Below are positions 33,969 to 43,246 of a stretch of DNA of 64,000 nt, piece by piece. Origin of the DNA: CAIKMD01 sp963729935 (GTDB lineage Bacteria > Pseudomonadota > Alphaproteobacteria > ATCC43930 > CGMCC-115725); the NCBI GenBank assembly GCA_963729935.1, contig CAVSPW010000004.1, forward strand, positions 248,001 to 312,000, in the 5' to 3' direction. The stretch's first letter is position 1, and each line of letters starts with the position of its first letter. The notes below the pieces were generated by a model that saw only the letters and a program-made list of their open reading frames with translations, made no database searches and had not been told where the DNA came from. Made by a program: the position numbers and the translations under genes.

Positions 33969-35111
33969 TTACGGCTTGGCGGCCCCGGCGGGCGTTTCGG
34001 CCGCGGCTTGGCCCGGCGAGGCGGCGGAAGGCGATGCCGGAGCGGTAGAGCCCGCGGGCGTTGAAGACGCGGCTTGCGCGGCAGGCGATGCCGGCGCCGC
34101 GGTCGGCGTTTCGGCCGCCGCGGCCGCCGCCGGTGTCGACGGCGCGGGCGCTGCGACGGCGGTCTTGTCCGTGTTTTCGCGCAGCAAGACGATGCTGATG
34201 CGCCGGTTATGCGGCGCCGCGGGATCTTTCTTGTCCAGCGGCTCCTGATCGGCCACGCCGACGACGCGCTCGATCCGGTCAGGCGGAAGACCGTCGGCGA
34301 GAAATTCCCGCCGGCTGGCATTGGCGCGATCGGCGGATAATTCCCAGTTGGTGTATTTCGCGCTCAAGGCGTATTGCGTCGCATCGGTATGGCCGGTGAT
34401 CGAGATCTTGTTCGGCAGTTTCTTGATCACTTCCGTGATGAGCGACATCAGCTTCTTGGCCGGATCGAGCATCTCGGCCGAGCCCAGAGGGTACATCGGC
34501 GTCTTGTCCTGATCGACGATCTGGATACGCAATCCTTCGGGCGTCTCGTCGATCATCAGATTGTTGGCAAGAGCGCGCAGCTCGGGCACCTCCTTCACCG
34601 CCTGCTGCAACGCGGCCTTCGCCTCCTCGAAGCGCTTCTGTTCATTCTCGGCGAGTTGCTGCTGCAACTCCTCGGCGGTGAGCTTCTTGGGCTTCTCGGC
34701 CTGGCTTTTTGGCGCACCGTTATCGCTTTGATCCGATTGATCAGAGCTAGAATTGCTGCTGTTGTCGTCGTCGTCGCTGTCGACCGGCTGACGCAGCGAG
34801 GCGCGGCTTATGTCGAAATTGGGTTGCGTCAAGGCGACGGTTTCGCTGCCCGGACTGCCGATCGTCCGTCCGCCGAGGACGCCGCCGGCGCCGCTGGTCG
34901 ATTTCGAGGCGAGCGACGGGTCGAAGTAATCCGCGATGCCGCGCTTTTGCACGTCGGTAGTGACGTTCAACAGCCACAGCAGCAGGAAGAACGCCATCAT
35001 GGCGGTCACGAAATCGGCGTAAGCGACTTTCCAGGCGCCGCCATGGTGACCCCCATGCCCGCCCTTCTTGATCTTCTTGATGATGATCGTGGCGTTGGTA
35101 TTCTTCGCCAT
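33969..35111 (-). CDS. motB: MotB, flagellar motor stator protein
   Basis: A 380-residue stator protein. A basic His/Gly-rich N-terminus precedes the single membrane helix WKVAYADFVTAMMAFFLLLW, in which D33 is the proton-carrying Asp. The periplasmic OmpA-like peptidoglycan-binding domain includes ISITGHTDATQYALS and NWELSADRANASRREFL. After it comes an unusually long tail of about 65 Ala/Pro/Ser/Thr-rich residues with no predicted fold. An acidic Asn/Ser/Asp-rich linker lies at about residues 110-140. It is encoded 3 bases after motA. No flagellar structural genes are in the window. Confidence 0.94.
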   Translation of the reverse strand: MAKNTNATIIIKKIKKGGHGGHHGGAWKVAYADFVTAMMAFFLLLWLLNVTTDVQKRGIADYFDPSLASKSTSGAGGVLGGRTIGSPGSETVALTQPNFDISRASLRQPVDSDDDDNSSNSSSDQSDQSDNGAPKSQAEKPKKLTAEELQQQLAENEQKRFEEAKAALQQAVKEVPELRALANNLMIDETPEGLRIQIVDQDKTPMYPLGSAEMLDPAKKLMSLITEVIKKLPNKISITGHTDATQYALSAKYTNWELSADRANASRREFLADGLPPDRIERVVGVADQEPLDKKDPAAPHNRRISIVLLRENTDKTAVAAPAPSTPAAAAAAETPTAAPASPAAQAASSTPAGSTAPASPSAASPGQAAAETPAGAAKP

Positions 35112-35114
35112 GGA

Positions 35115-35978
35115 CTAGGCTGCCGCGGGCAGGCTCTCGACTGCCTCTTCGACCTCGTAGAAAGTCGGGCGCACGTCGGTATTGAGTGCCTTGCGGGCGA
35201 ATTCGACCGCGACCGACGGCGCATAGCCTTGCATGTAGGCGAGGATCGCCGCCTTCATGCAGAGAAAGTAGCGCTCTTCCGCATTGCCGCGCGCGAGCAC
35301 GGCGGACGCGATCGGGCCGACGAACCCGTAGGACAGCAGCACGCCCATGAAGGTGCCGACCAGCGCGCCGCCGATAAGATGGCCCAATACGGCGGGCGGC
35401 TCGGTGATCGAGCCCATGGTGTGGATGACGCCGAGCACGGCCGCGACGATGCCGAGCGCCGGCATGCCGTCCGCCATGGTGGAGATCGCGCTCGCGACCG
35501 CGTGATGCTCGCTACGGTGCGTCTCCAGGTCCTCGTCCATCAGCGTTTCCATCTCGTGATGGTTGTCGGTTCCGAGGGTCAAGAGGCGCAAATAGTCGCA
35601 GAAGAAGGTCACCGCATGCTCGTCGCCGATGAAGCTCGGGAAACGCTGGAACAGCGTGCTGTCATGCGGATGCTCGACGTGCTGTTCGAGCACGAGCGCG
35701 CCTTTCGATTTGGCGAGCTTGAACACCGAATAGAGCATCGTGAGCAATTCCAGATACGCGGCCTTGTCGTATCGCTCGCCTTTCAACAATTCCGGTATCG
35801 CCTTGCCGGTGGCGGAAAGCACCGGCTTGCGGTTGGAGATGACGAAGGCGCCGGCGGCGGCGCCGACGATGATCATCACTTCGAAGGGCTGAAACAGCAC
35901 CTCCAAATGCCCGCCATTGGCGACATAGCCGCCGATGACGCTGGCGATAACGATCACCGCACCGATAATTGTAAACAT
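35115..35978 (-). CDS. motA: MotA, flagellar motor stator protein
   Basis: A 287-residue stator subunit with four membrane helices (FTIIGAVIVIASVIGGYVA, EVMIIVGAAAGAFVI, MPALGIVAAVLGVIHTMGSI and GALVGTFMGVLLSYGFVGPIASA) and the large cytoplasmic loop that meets FliG. With MotB it forms the proton channel of the motor. ATG at 35978 gives the standard MotA start (MFTIIGAVIVI); the frame extends to 36050 but that part overlaps the hemB leader and shows no similarity. Confidence 0.94.
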   Translation of the reverse strand: MFTIIGAVIVIASVIGGYVANGGHLEVLFQPFEVMIIVGAAAGAFVISNRKPVLSATGKAIPELLKGERYDKAAYLELLTMLYSVFKLAKSKGALVLEQHVEHPHDSTLFQRFPSFIGDEHAVTFFCDYLRLLTLGTDNHHEMETLMDEDLETHRSEHHAVASAISTMADGMPALGIVAAVLGVIHTMGSITEPPAVLGHLIGGALVGTFMGVLLSYGFVGPIASAVLARGNAEERYFLCMKAAILAYMQGYAPSVAVEFARKALNTDVRPTFYEVEEAVESLPAAA

Positions 35979-36103
35979 GGGTAAAAGCGACCTTCCGCAA
36001 CCCCACCAAGGTGCGTCAGGCGCGTTAAGATTTGCTTTCGGATTCGGCATTTACTGCCTATCATCGGAACGTTTTTTCCCAGCTTGGTCAGAGGCCTATC
36101 CCC

Positions 36104-37117
36104 TTGTCGCGCAACCCTTCCCGGCCCTTGGGCGCCTATCCGCGCCTGCGCCTGCGTCGCAATCGACACGATGAATGGAGCCGGCGGCTCGTCGCGGAGC
36201 ACGTTTTGACCGCGGCGGATTTCCTCTGGCCGGTCTTCGTGCATGACGCGCCTGAGGCGCGCGCGCCGATCGCCTCGATGCCCGGCGTCGAGCGGCTCTC
36301 GATCGCGGCCATGGTTAACGCCGCCGGCGACGCGCATCGGTTGGGCATCCCGGTGATCGCGCTCTTTCCGGCGACGCCGCAAGAGCGCAAGAGCCCGGAA
36401 GGCGAGGAAGCGATCAACCCGGACAACATCATCTGTCGGGCGATCCGCGCCGTGAAGAAAGCGGTGCCCGGTCTCGGCGTCATGTGCGACGTGGCGCTCG
36501 ACCCGTTCACGACGCATGGCCATGACGGCGTGCTGCGCAACGGCGATGTCGCCAATGACGAGACCGTCGAGATTCTATGCCGCCAGGCGGTCGTCCAGGC
36601 CGAGGCGGGCTGCGATCTGATCGCGCCCTCGGACATGATGGACGGCCGCGTCGGCGCGATCCGCGACGCGCTCGACGCCAAGGGCTTCGCCCAGGTGCGC
36701 ATCTTGGCCTATGCGGCGAAATACGCCTCGGGCTTCTACGGTCCGTTCCGCGACGCGATCGGCTCCAAATCCTCGCTCGGCAAGGCCGACAAGCGGACCT
36801 ATCAGATGGATCCGGCCAATAGCGACGAGGCGCTGCGCGAGGTGGCCCTCGACATCGAGGAAGGCGCCGACATGGTGATGGTGAAGCCAGCGCTGCCCTA
36901 TCTCGACATCATCCGGCGCGTCAAGGATCGCTTCGGCATGCCGACCTTCGCCTATCAGGTGAGCGGCGAATACGCGATGCTCAAGGGCGCGATCGAGCGC
37001 GGCTGGCTCGACGAATCGGTGATGATGGAAGCATTGCTCTCGATCAAGCGCGCCGGCGCCGACGGAATCCTCACCTACGCGGCGGTCGACGCGGCCAAGC
37101 GGCTCAAGAAGGGCTGA
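36104..37117 (+). CDS. hemB: HemB, delta-aminolevulinic acid dehydratase (porphobilinogen synthase)
   Basis: A 337-residue enzyme that joins two 5-aminolevulinate molecules in haem synthesis. Schiff-base lysines are in ILAYAAKYASGFYGPF and MVMVKPALPYLD; the metal and allosteric region includes CDVALDPFTTHGHDG, and APSDMMDGRVGAIR is intact. The frame has no ATG near the start. TTG at 36104 is preferred because AGAGG lies 9 bases before it and it gives LSRNPSRPLGAYPRLRLRR; another TTG at 36032 is possible. It is divergent from motA, and its last 14 bases overlap the convergent methyltransferase gene. Confidence 0.93.
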   Translation: MSRNPSRPLGAYPRLRLRRNRHDEWSRRLVAEHVLTAADFLWPVFVHDAPEARAPIASMPGVERLSIAAMVNAAGDAHRLGIPVIALFPATPQERKSPEGEEAINPDNIICRAIRAVKKAVPGLGVMCDVALDPFTTHGHDGVLRNGDVANDETVEILCRQAVVQAEAGCDLIAPSDMMDGRVGAIRDALDAKGFAQVRILAYAAKYASGFYGPFRDAIGSKSSLGKADKRTYQMDPANSDEALREVALDIEEGADMVMVKPALPYLDIIRRVKDRFGMPTFAYQVSGEYAMLKGAIERGWLDESVMMEALLSIKRAGADGILTYAAVDAAKRLKKG

Positions 37118-38012
37118 GCCTTATCCAAGTCAGCTCGTGCTTGTTGGCGTGAAGATGCAGGAGGCGCGAGCCCGGGATCGCGGCGAACCGCGCCTGGGCC
37201 TCGAAATCGGTCGTGCCCTGGAATTTGATGGTGCAGAGGAAATTCCGCACCGTGCCGGCGGCCAGAAATTTCTCGACCAGCGCCAGAAGGCGCTTCGGGT
37301 AACACACCACGTCCGAAAAAAACCAATCGAGCGCGCCGACATCGCGCGGCTCGAGCGCGAAGGCGCTGAGGCGGCGAAGCTCGATGCCGGGAAGCGCCGC
37401 GATCCGTGGCTCTAGTGGCGCTTTGTCGACGGCGATGACGCGCGTGCCCAACTGCTGCAACACCCAGCTCCAGCCGCCGGGTGACGCGCCGAGATCGAGG
37501 CAGGTTTCGCCTGGTTGCGGCTTCGCGCCGATGAGCGTGAACGCCTCCCAGAGTTTCAGATAGGCACGGCTGGGCGGCGCCGTCCGGTCCTCGATGAAGC
37601 GCGCCTCGCCATTGGGGAAAGGGCTCAAGCAATGCGCGGCGGCCAGCAGCGTGTTGGGATCCAAGAGCGTCCAGGAGCCGAGCGGCGCGGTGGGCGCTGG
37701 CTCGCCGAATTCGAGCGGCTTCGCCGAAACCTTGGGAAGCTTTTCCGTGATCAGCGCGGCGCGGCGGTGATGCGCGAAGGAATAACACGCCCAATTGCGC
37801 TGGATCGCGCGCAGCTGTTTGGCGGCGTCGGCGATCGAGGCGATGGACAGCCGCAGCGGGTCGATCCAGAGATTGGCGATCCAGGCGGCCGGGCGCGGCG
37901 GGCCGGGCGCGAGCACGAGGCGGCCGAAGACTTCACCCGACTTATCGCCCAGCTCATGTTGGAGCTCGCCGAGAAACCCTTCGGGCGCGAGATAGCCGGT
38001 GATCTCAGCCAA
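37104..38012 (-). CDS. RlmM/FtsJ-like SAM-dependent rRNA methyltransferase
   Basis: About 302 residues. The C-terminal half is a Rossmann methyltransferase with motif I CLDLGASPGGWSWVLQQLG, an acidic strand VIAVDKAPL and the catalytic-type segment VDWFFSD-like ALDWFFSDVVCYP plus CTIKFQG (K of the K-D-K-E set). This resembles RlmM, which 2'-O-methylates C2498 of 23S rRNA; the N-terminal part (GYLAPEGFLGELQHEL, IQRNWACYSF) also fits. No ATG is available; TTG at 38012, overlapping the upstream hydrolase by 8 bases, is the best start. Residues upstream of it belong to the hydrolase gene's other frame. Confidence 0.82.
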   Translation of the reverse strand: MAEITGYLAPEGFLGELQHELGDKSGEVFGRLVLAPGPPRPAAWIANLWIDPLRLSIASIADAAKQLRAIQRNWACYSFAHHRRAALITEKLPKVSAKPLEFGEPAPTAPLGSWTLLDPNTLLAAAHCLSPFPNGEARFIEDRTAPPSRAYLKLWEAFTLIGAKPQPGETCLDLGASPGGWSWVLQQLGTRVIAVDKAPLEPRIAALPGIELRRLSAFALEPRDVGALDWFFSDVVCYPKRLLALVEKFLAAGTVRNFLCTIKFQGTTDFEAQARFAAIPGSRLLHLHANKHELTWIRLSPS

Positions 38013-38850
38013 GGAGGAAATCGCGGATGACGGCGATCTGATCGTCGGCGAGCAAGGCCGGCGCGTGGCCGATGCCGGCAAACTCCACGAGCCTTGCCTT
38101 GGGGCCGCGCTGTGTCATTGCCTCGGCGTCCTCGCGCCGCAGGATATCGGATTGCGCGCCGCGCAAGACCAGAACCGGGCAGGTGATCTTCTCCCATTGC
38201 GGCCACAGGTCGAAATCCTCGCCCGCGATCTTCTTGAACGGCTCGGCGATCTTCGGGTCGTAATTGAGACCGTAGCTGCCATCCGCTTTGCGCCGCGAAG
38301 ATTGCTCGGCCATCTCGTGCCATTGCGCGTCGGTGAGAGGGCCGAAGGGCGCATGAATGAAGCGCAGCGCGCCCTCGAGGGCGGCGAGGTCGGGGAAGCT
38401 CGGATCGAGCCCGACGTAATCGGCGATGCGCTTGAGGCCTTCCTTCGGGATGACCGGCCCGACATCGTTGACGACGAGGCGGCGAATCGGGGTGCCGGGC
38501 AAGGCAGCGAAGAGCATGCCGATGATGCCGCCCATCGAGGTGCCGACCCAGTCGACGCTTGCGACATCGAGCCGGGCGATAAGCGCCGCGATGTCGGCGA
38601 GGTAGAGGGGGTTGTCGTATTCCGCGCCATCGCTCAGCCACTCGCTTTTGCCGCGGCCCGGCATGTCCGGACAGACGACGCGGTAATGCGCGGCGAGCGC
38701 CGAGGCGAACACATCGAAATCGCGCGCATTGCGCGTGAGGCCGTGAACGCAGAGCAAGGTCGGCGCGCCGGAGGGGCCCGGCCATTCGCGATAGGCGAGG
38801 CGATGGAAGCCGTGCGGGCCGATGCAGGAAAGGTTGCGCTCGATCATCAA
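38005..38850 (-). CDS. Alpha/beta hydrolase with intact catalytic triad
   Basis: A 281-residue alpha/beta hydrolase. LLCVHGLTRNARDFD is the oxyanion strand, SVDWVGTSMGGIIGML carries the Ser nucleophile (G-x-S-x-G), a late Asp lies in VLRGAQSDILR and the His in FAGIGHAPALLADD. The cap domain is residues about 140-210. The natural ester or amide substrate is unknown. It overlaps the methyltransferase gene that follows and is probably co-transcribed with it. Confidence 0.9.
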   Translation of the reverse strand: MMIERNLSCIGPHGFHRLAYREWPGPSGAPTLLCVHGLTRNARDFDVFASALAAHYRVVCPDMPGRGKSEWLSDGAEYDNPLYLADIAALIARLDVASVDWVGTSMGGIIGMLFAALPGTPIRRLVVNDVGPVIPKEGLKRIADYVGLDPSFPDLAALEGALRFIHAPFGPLTDAQWHEMAEQSSRRKADGSYGLNYDPKIAEPFKKIAGEDFDLWPQWEKITCPVLVLRGAQSDILRREDAEAMTQRGPKARLVEFAGIGHAPALLADDQIAVIRDFLLG

Positions 38851-38946
38851 CCGACCATTGCCCAGGGCGAGGCGGGGATCAAGCGTTGCCCGGGCCTGCG
38901 CTCTCGGCTAAGACGAAGCGCGCAAGCTTGAAGGAGACGAAGCAGC

Positions 38947-40098
38947 ATGTCCCCGCGCGGGCCGCTTTCCGGCGTGACAGTCGTCGACCTGTCGCGCATC
39001 CTCGCCGGGCCCTATTGCACGATGCTGATGGCCGAGCTCGGCGCGCGCGTGATCAAGGTCGAGCCGCCGGGCAAGGGCGACGACGCACGCGAATATGGTC
39101 CCTTCATCGAGGGCCGCTCGACCTATTTCGCCTCGATCAATCGCGGCAAGCAATCGATCGCGCTCGATCTCAAGGCGGATGCCGACAAGCGCATCTTCGA
39201 GACGCTCTTGGACAAGGCCGACGTGCTGGTCGAGAATTTCCGGCCCGGCACGATGGAAAAACTGGGCTATGGCTGGGAGACGCTGCATCCGCGCTACCCG
39301 AAGCTCATCTATGCCTGCGCCTCGGGCTTCGGCCATACCGGCCCCAATTCCAAGGACCCCGCCTATGACATGGTCGTGCAGGGCATGGGCGGCATGATGA
39401 GCGTCACCGGCTATCCGGGCCAGCCGCCGGCGCGCGTCGGCATGTCGATCGGCGATATCGGCGCCGGACTCTACACGGCGATCGCGGTCAATGCCGCGCT
39501 GGTGCATCGCCTGACGACCGGTGAATCGACCAAGATCGATATCGGCATGTTCGACTGCCAGCTGGCGCTCCTCGAAAACGCGGTGATGCGCTACACGGTC
39601 GAGGGCGAGATCCCGGGGCCCCTCGGCGCGCGGCACCCGACCATCACGCCGTTTCAGGCCTTCCGGACCGGCGACGGCAATATCATCATCGCGGCGGGCA
39701 ATGACGGCCTCTTCGTGAAGCTCGCCGCCGCCATCGGCCGGCCCGCGATGGCGCAGAGCCCGGATTACGCGACCAATGCGCTGCGCTTGAAGAATCAGCC
39801 GAAATTGCAGGACGAAATCGAAGCGGTGCTCGCGGCGAAGACGACGGCAGAATGGATCGCGCTCATCGGCAAGGCGGGCGTGCCCTGCGGTCCGATCAAC
39901 AATATCGCGCAGGCGCTTCAGCATCCGCAGGTCGCCGCGCGCAATATGCTGATCTCGGTTCCGGATCCGAGCGGCGCGACCTTGAAGCTCGCCGGCAATC
40001 CGCTCAAGCTCTCGGCCTTCGCCGATCCGCCGACGCGCGATCCCGCGCCCGACCTCGATGGCGATCGTCAAGCGATCCTCAAAGAATTGGGATTCTGA
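38947..40098 (+). CDS. CaiB/BaiF family (class III) CoA-transferase
   Basis: A 383-residue formyl-CoA-transferase-like protein. VVDLSRILAGPYCTMLMAELGARVIKVE is the characteristic N-terminal Rossmann strand with the catalytic Asp expected further on; RGKQSIALDLK and VENFRPGTMEKLGYGWE follow, and GHTGPNSKDPAYDMVVQGMGGMMSVTG contains the conserved Asp (DPAYD) that is acylated. C-terminal GKAGVPCGPINNIAQAL is typical. It transfers CoA between carboxylic acids; substrates are not predictable. It starts about 96 bases downstream of the divergent hydrolase. Confidence 0.93.
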   Translation: MSPRGPLSGVTVVDLSRILAGPYCTMLMAELGARVIKVEPPGKGDDAREYGPFIEGRSTYFASINRGKQSIALDLKADADKRIFETLLDKADVLVENFRPGTMEKLGYGWETLHPRYPKLIYACASGFGHTGPNSKDPAYDMVVQGMGGMMSVTGYPGQPPARVGMSIGDIGAGLYTAIAVNAALVHRLTTGESTKIDIGMFDCQLALLENAVMRYTVEGEIPGPLGARHPTITPFQAFRTGDGNIIIAAGNDGLFVKLAAAIGRPAMAQSPDYATNALRLKNQPKLQDEIEAVLAAKTTAEWIALIGKAGVPCGPINNIAQALQHPQVAARNMLISVPDPSGATLKLAGNPLKLSAFADPPTRDPAPDLDGDRQAILKELGF

Positions 40099-40113
40099 AC
40101 AGAGATCAGGGCC

Positions 40114-42279
40114 ATGGGTCGCCGGATCGTCCTTTGCGTCGCCGTCGGCATGCTCGTCGCGGCAAATCCGGTCAAGGCGCAGCAGAATCTGTCGCCCGAC
40201 GCGCGCGCCGACCGCCTGGTGCGCGTGATGACCCTCGACGAGAAGATCCAGCTCGTTCACACCAAGGTCGGCAAACGCGATCCGAGCAACCCGCCGCCGC
40301 GAGGTCCTAACGACGATATCGGCTATGTCGCGCCGATTCCGCGGCTCGGCATTCCGCCGCTGCACATCGATGACGGCAGCCTGGGCGTTGCCAATGCATG
40401 GAATGCGCGCGACGGCGACGAGGCCACCGCGCTTCCTTCAGGCCTCGCGCTCGCCGCCACCTGGGATCCGAAGCTCGCCTTCGCCGCCGGCGCCTTGGCC
40501 GGCGACGAGGCGCGGCGCAAGGGCTTCAACGTCCTTCTCGCCGGCAGCGTCAATCTGGTGCGCGATCCGCATGACGGCCGCGCCTACGAATATGCGGGCG
40601 AGGATCCGCTGCTCGCGGGCGTGATGGTCGGCTCGAACATTCGCGGCGTGCAATCGCAGCACGTCGTCTCGACGGTCAAGCACTTCGCGCTCAACGATTG
40701 GGAGACCGGGCGATGGACTCTGAGCGCCGATATTGCGGAGAGCGCCTTGCGCGAATCCGATCTCCTGGCGTTTCAGATCGCGATCGAGCGCGGCGAGCCC
40801 GGCGCGGTGATGTGCGCCTACAACAAGGTCAACGGCGTCTATGCCTGCGAGAACCGCTTTCTCCTCGACACGGTCTTGCGGCGGGATTGGGGCTATCGCG
40901 GCTGGGTGATGTCGGATTGGGGCGCGGTGCACGGAACCCTGCAAAGCGTGCATGCGGGATTGGATCAAGAATTGGGGGATATCTACGACGAGGAAGTTTT
41001 CTTCGGCCGGCCGTTGAAGCAGGCGGTGGAAAGCGGCGCAGTGCCGATGGCGCGGCTCGACGCGATGGTGCGCGCGATCCTGCGCAGCCTTTATGCCGCC
41101 CAGGCGCTCGATGATCGCGAGGGAAGCGAGCCGATCGATTACGCCGCCCATGCCGCGACCGCCGAGCGGATCGCTGAACAGGGGATCGTGCTGCTGAAGA
41201 ACGACGCCGCGCTGTTGCCGCTCCGCTCCGACGCGGAGAGCGTCGCGATCATCGGCTCGCATGCCGATCGCGGCGTGTTGTCGGGCGGCGGATCCTCGCA
41301 GGTGCGGCCGGTCGGCGGGCCGGCGCTGATCGTGCCGCCGGCCGAAGGCTCGCCCCAGGGCACACCGCAAATGGTTTGGATTCCCTCGCCGCCGCTCGCG
41401 GCGATCGAGAAAGAGGCGCCACGCGCCCGCGTCGAATACGCCGATGGCAGCGATATCGACGCGGCCGCCGCCTTGGCGGCACGCTCGCGGACCGCGATCG
41501 TCTTCGTCCATCAATGGGCGAGCGAGGGCTGGGATGTCGACGATCTCTCGCTTCCCGACGATCAGGATCGGCTGGTCAGGGCGGTGGCGGGCGTCAACAA
41601 GCGCACCGTCGTCGTGCTCGAAACCGGCGGGCCGGTGTTGATGCCGTGGCTCGACAGCGTCGGCGCGGTGATCGAGGCGTGGTTTCCCGGTCAGCGCGGC
41701 GGCGAGGCGATCGCGCGAATCCTGTTCGGCGCGGCGGAGCCGTCGGGCCGGCTGCCGGTCACTTTTCCGCGCGACGAAGCGCAATTGCCGCCGAGCGCGC
41801 AAGGCGCCGCGTTTCGTCGCGGGCGAACCAGCGTCGACTATGCCGAAGGCGCGGATGTCGGCTATCGCTGGTACGAGCGGAGCAAGGCATTGCCGCTGTT
41901 CCCCTTCGGTTACGGGCTCGCCTATACCCGCTTCTCCTACTCAGGCTTGCGGCTCCCGCTCCATGCCCTCCGGGGCGCGCCGCTCCATGCGAGCGTGACG
42001 GTGCGCAATGCCGGTGAGCGCTCGGGAACCGAACTGGTGCAGCTCTATGTGAGCTTGCCCGACGCGCAAGGCGACGCGCCGCGGCGGCTCGCGGCTTGGC
42101 AGAAGGTCGCGCTTGCGCCCGGCGAGGCGAAGACCGTCACCTTGACGCTCGACCCCCATGTGTTGAAGCGCTGGAATTCACCGGATCATGTTTGGCAGAT
42201 GGCGCCCGGCGTCTATCGCATCCATGTCGGCGCTTCGGCGGAAGACGACCGGCTGAGCGCGAGCGTGGCCTTGCGCTAA
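40114..42279 (+). CDS. GH3 family beta-glucosidase, exported
   Basis: A 721-residue glycoside hydrolase family 3 enzyme with a signal peptide (IVLCVAVGMLVAANPVKAQ). The TIM barrel includes RLGIPPLHIDDGSLGVAN and TVKHFALNDWETGR, and the nucleophile is D268 in GWVMSDWGAVHG. The alpha/beta sandwich domain starts near ERIAEQGIVLLKNDAALLPL, and the C-terminal Fn3-like domain has SVTVRNAGERSGTELVQLYV. It would cleave terminal beta-glucosyl or related residues in the periplasm. It starts 15 bases after the CoA-transferase, likely in the same transcript. Confidence 0.93.
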   Translation: MGRRIVLCVAVGMLVAANPVKAQQNLSPDARADRLVRVMTLDEKIQLVHTKVGKRDPSNPPPRGPNDDIGYVAPIPRLGIPPLHIDDGSLGVANAWNARDGDEATALPSGLALAATWDPKLAFAAGALAGDEARRKGFNVLLAGSVNLVRDPHDGRAYEYAGEDPLLAGVMVGSNIRGVQSQHVVSTVKHFALNDWETGRWTLSADIAESALRESDLLAFQIAIERGEPGAVMCAYNKVNGVYACENRFLLDTVLRRDWGYRGWVMSDWGAVHGTLQSVHAGLDQELGDIYDEEVFFGRPLKQAVESGAVPMARLDAMVRAILRSLYAAQALDDREGSEPIDYAAHAATAERIAEQGIVLLKNDAALLPLRSDAESVAIIGSHADRGVLSGGGSSQVRPVGGPALIVPPAEGSPQGTPQMVWIPSPPLAAIEKEAPRARVEYADGSDIDAAAALAARSRTAIVFVHQWASEGWDVDDLSLPDDQDRLVRAVAGVNKRTVVVLETGGPVLMPWLDSVGAVIEAWFPGQRGGEAIARILFGAAEPSGRLPVTFPRDEAQLPPSAQGAAFRRGRTSVDYAEGADVGYRWYERSKALPLFPFGYGLAYTRFSYSGLRLPLHALRGAPLHASVTVRNAGERSGTELVQLYVSLPDAQGDAPRRLAAWQKVALAPGEAKTVTLTLDPHVLKRWNSPDHVWQMAPGVYRIHVGASAEDDRLSASVALR

Positions 42280-42289
42280 AGCGCAGCGC

Positions 42290-43180
42290 TCAATGCATGA
42301 AGGGCTCGACCACCGGGTGCTCGCGGCAGGTGGTCCGGCGCATGTCGCGCGGATATTTGAAATCCTCGAACGGCGTCGCGCGATGCATGGTGCAGCGATT
42401 GTCCCATATCACGATGTCGCCCGCGGTCCAGCGGTGGCGATAGACGAATTGGCGCTGGGTCGCGAAATCGGTGAGCTCCTTCAAGAGCGCACGGCCTTCT
42501 TCCACAGGCCAGCCGACGATATGCGAGGCATGCGAGGCGAGGTAAAGCGTCTTGCGGCCCGAAGTCGGATGGATTTGCACGATTCGATGTTCGGCCGGCG
42601 GGCGCGACCGTAGTTCTTCGGGCGTCGGCTCGGGAAAGCCCGAGAGCACGCGCGAATACCAGATCGAATGCGAAGCGACGAGGTTCTCGATTTTATCCTT
42701 CATCGCGTGCGGCAGCGCGTCATAGGCGGCGCGCAGATCGGCGAATTCCGTGGCGCCTTCGCTGGGCGGAACGATGTGCGCGTTGAGGAGCGAATAGGTC
42801 GCGCGGTTGGGATGAAACGACATATCGGTGTGCCATAGCCGATTGCCGTTATTGAAGGCGCGCGCGCGGCTCTCGGGGTCCTGGATCTTGCCCTCGGGAT
42901 CGAGATTGCCGACATCGACGAGTTCGGGCCAAGCTTCGAGCCGCTCCCGGCGCCCGGTCACGGTCAGGACGCGGCCACGCTGCATCGGTCCCAAATAGCG
43001 GCTGAAGGCGATATGCTGCTCATTGGTAAGCGGCCGCTCGTTGGGAAAGACAGCGACCGCGTTGCGATCCATCAGCGCGATGATTTCGGCGGTCTCGTCC
43101 CGGGTCAGCGCCCGCGACGGATCGAGACCCGTCACGCGTGCGGCGAAGACCGGGTGGAGAGCCTGGGCGGAGAGGGACAT
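42290..43180 (-). CDS. TauD/TfdA family Fe(II)/2-oxoglutarate dioxygenase
   Basis: A 296-residue dioxygenase. The iron-binding facial triad is H-x-D in LWHTDMSFHPNRATYSLLNA plus the distal His in NRCTMHRATPFEDF, with the 2-oxoglutarate Arg in YPRDMRRTTC. The substrate class (taurine, alkylsulfate, 2,4-D and relatives) is not resolved. ATG at 43180 has GAGG 6 bases upstream; the frame extends further but overlaps the divergent penicillin-acylase-like gene. It converges on the beta-glucosidase gene with a 10-base gap. Confidence 0.92.
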   Translation of the reverse strand: MSLSAQALHPVFAARVTGLDPSRALTRDETAEIIALMDRNAVAVFPNERPLTNEQHIAFSRYLGPMQRGRVLTVTGRRERLEAWPELVDVGNLDPEGKIQDPESRARAFNNGNRLWHTDMSFHPNRATYSLLNAHIVPPSEGATEFADLRAAYDALPHAMKDKIENLVASHSIWYSRVLSGFPEPTPEELRSRPPAEHRIVQIHPTSGRKTLYLASHASHIVGWPVEEGRALLKELTDFATQRQFVYRHRWTAGDIVIWDNRCTMHRATPFEDFKYPRDMRRTTCREHPVVEPFMH

Positions 43181-43246
43181 GCCGGCCTCTTTTCCTAGGC
43201 AGCAAGAATAGCGCGCGGCGGGGGCGAGCGTATAGACTGCCGCCCG

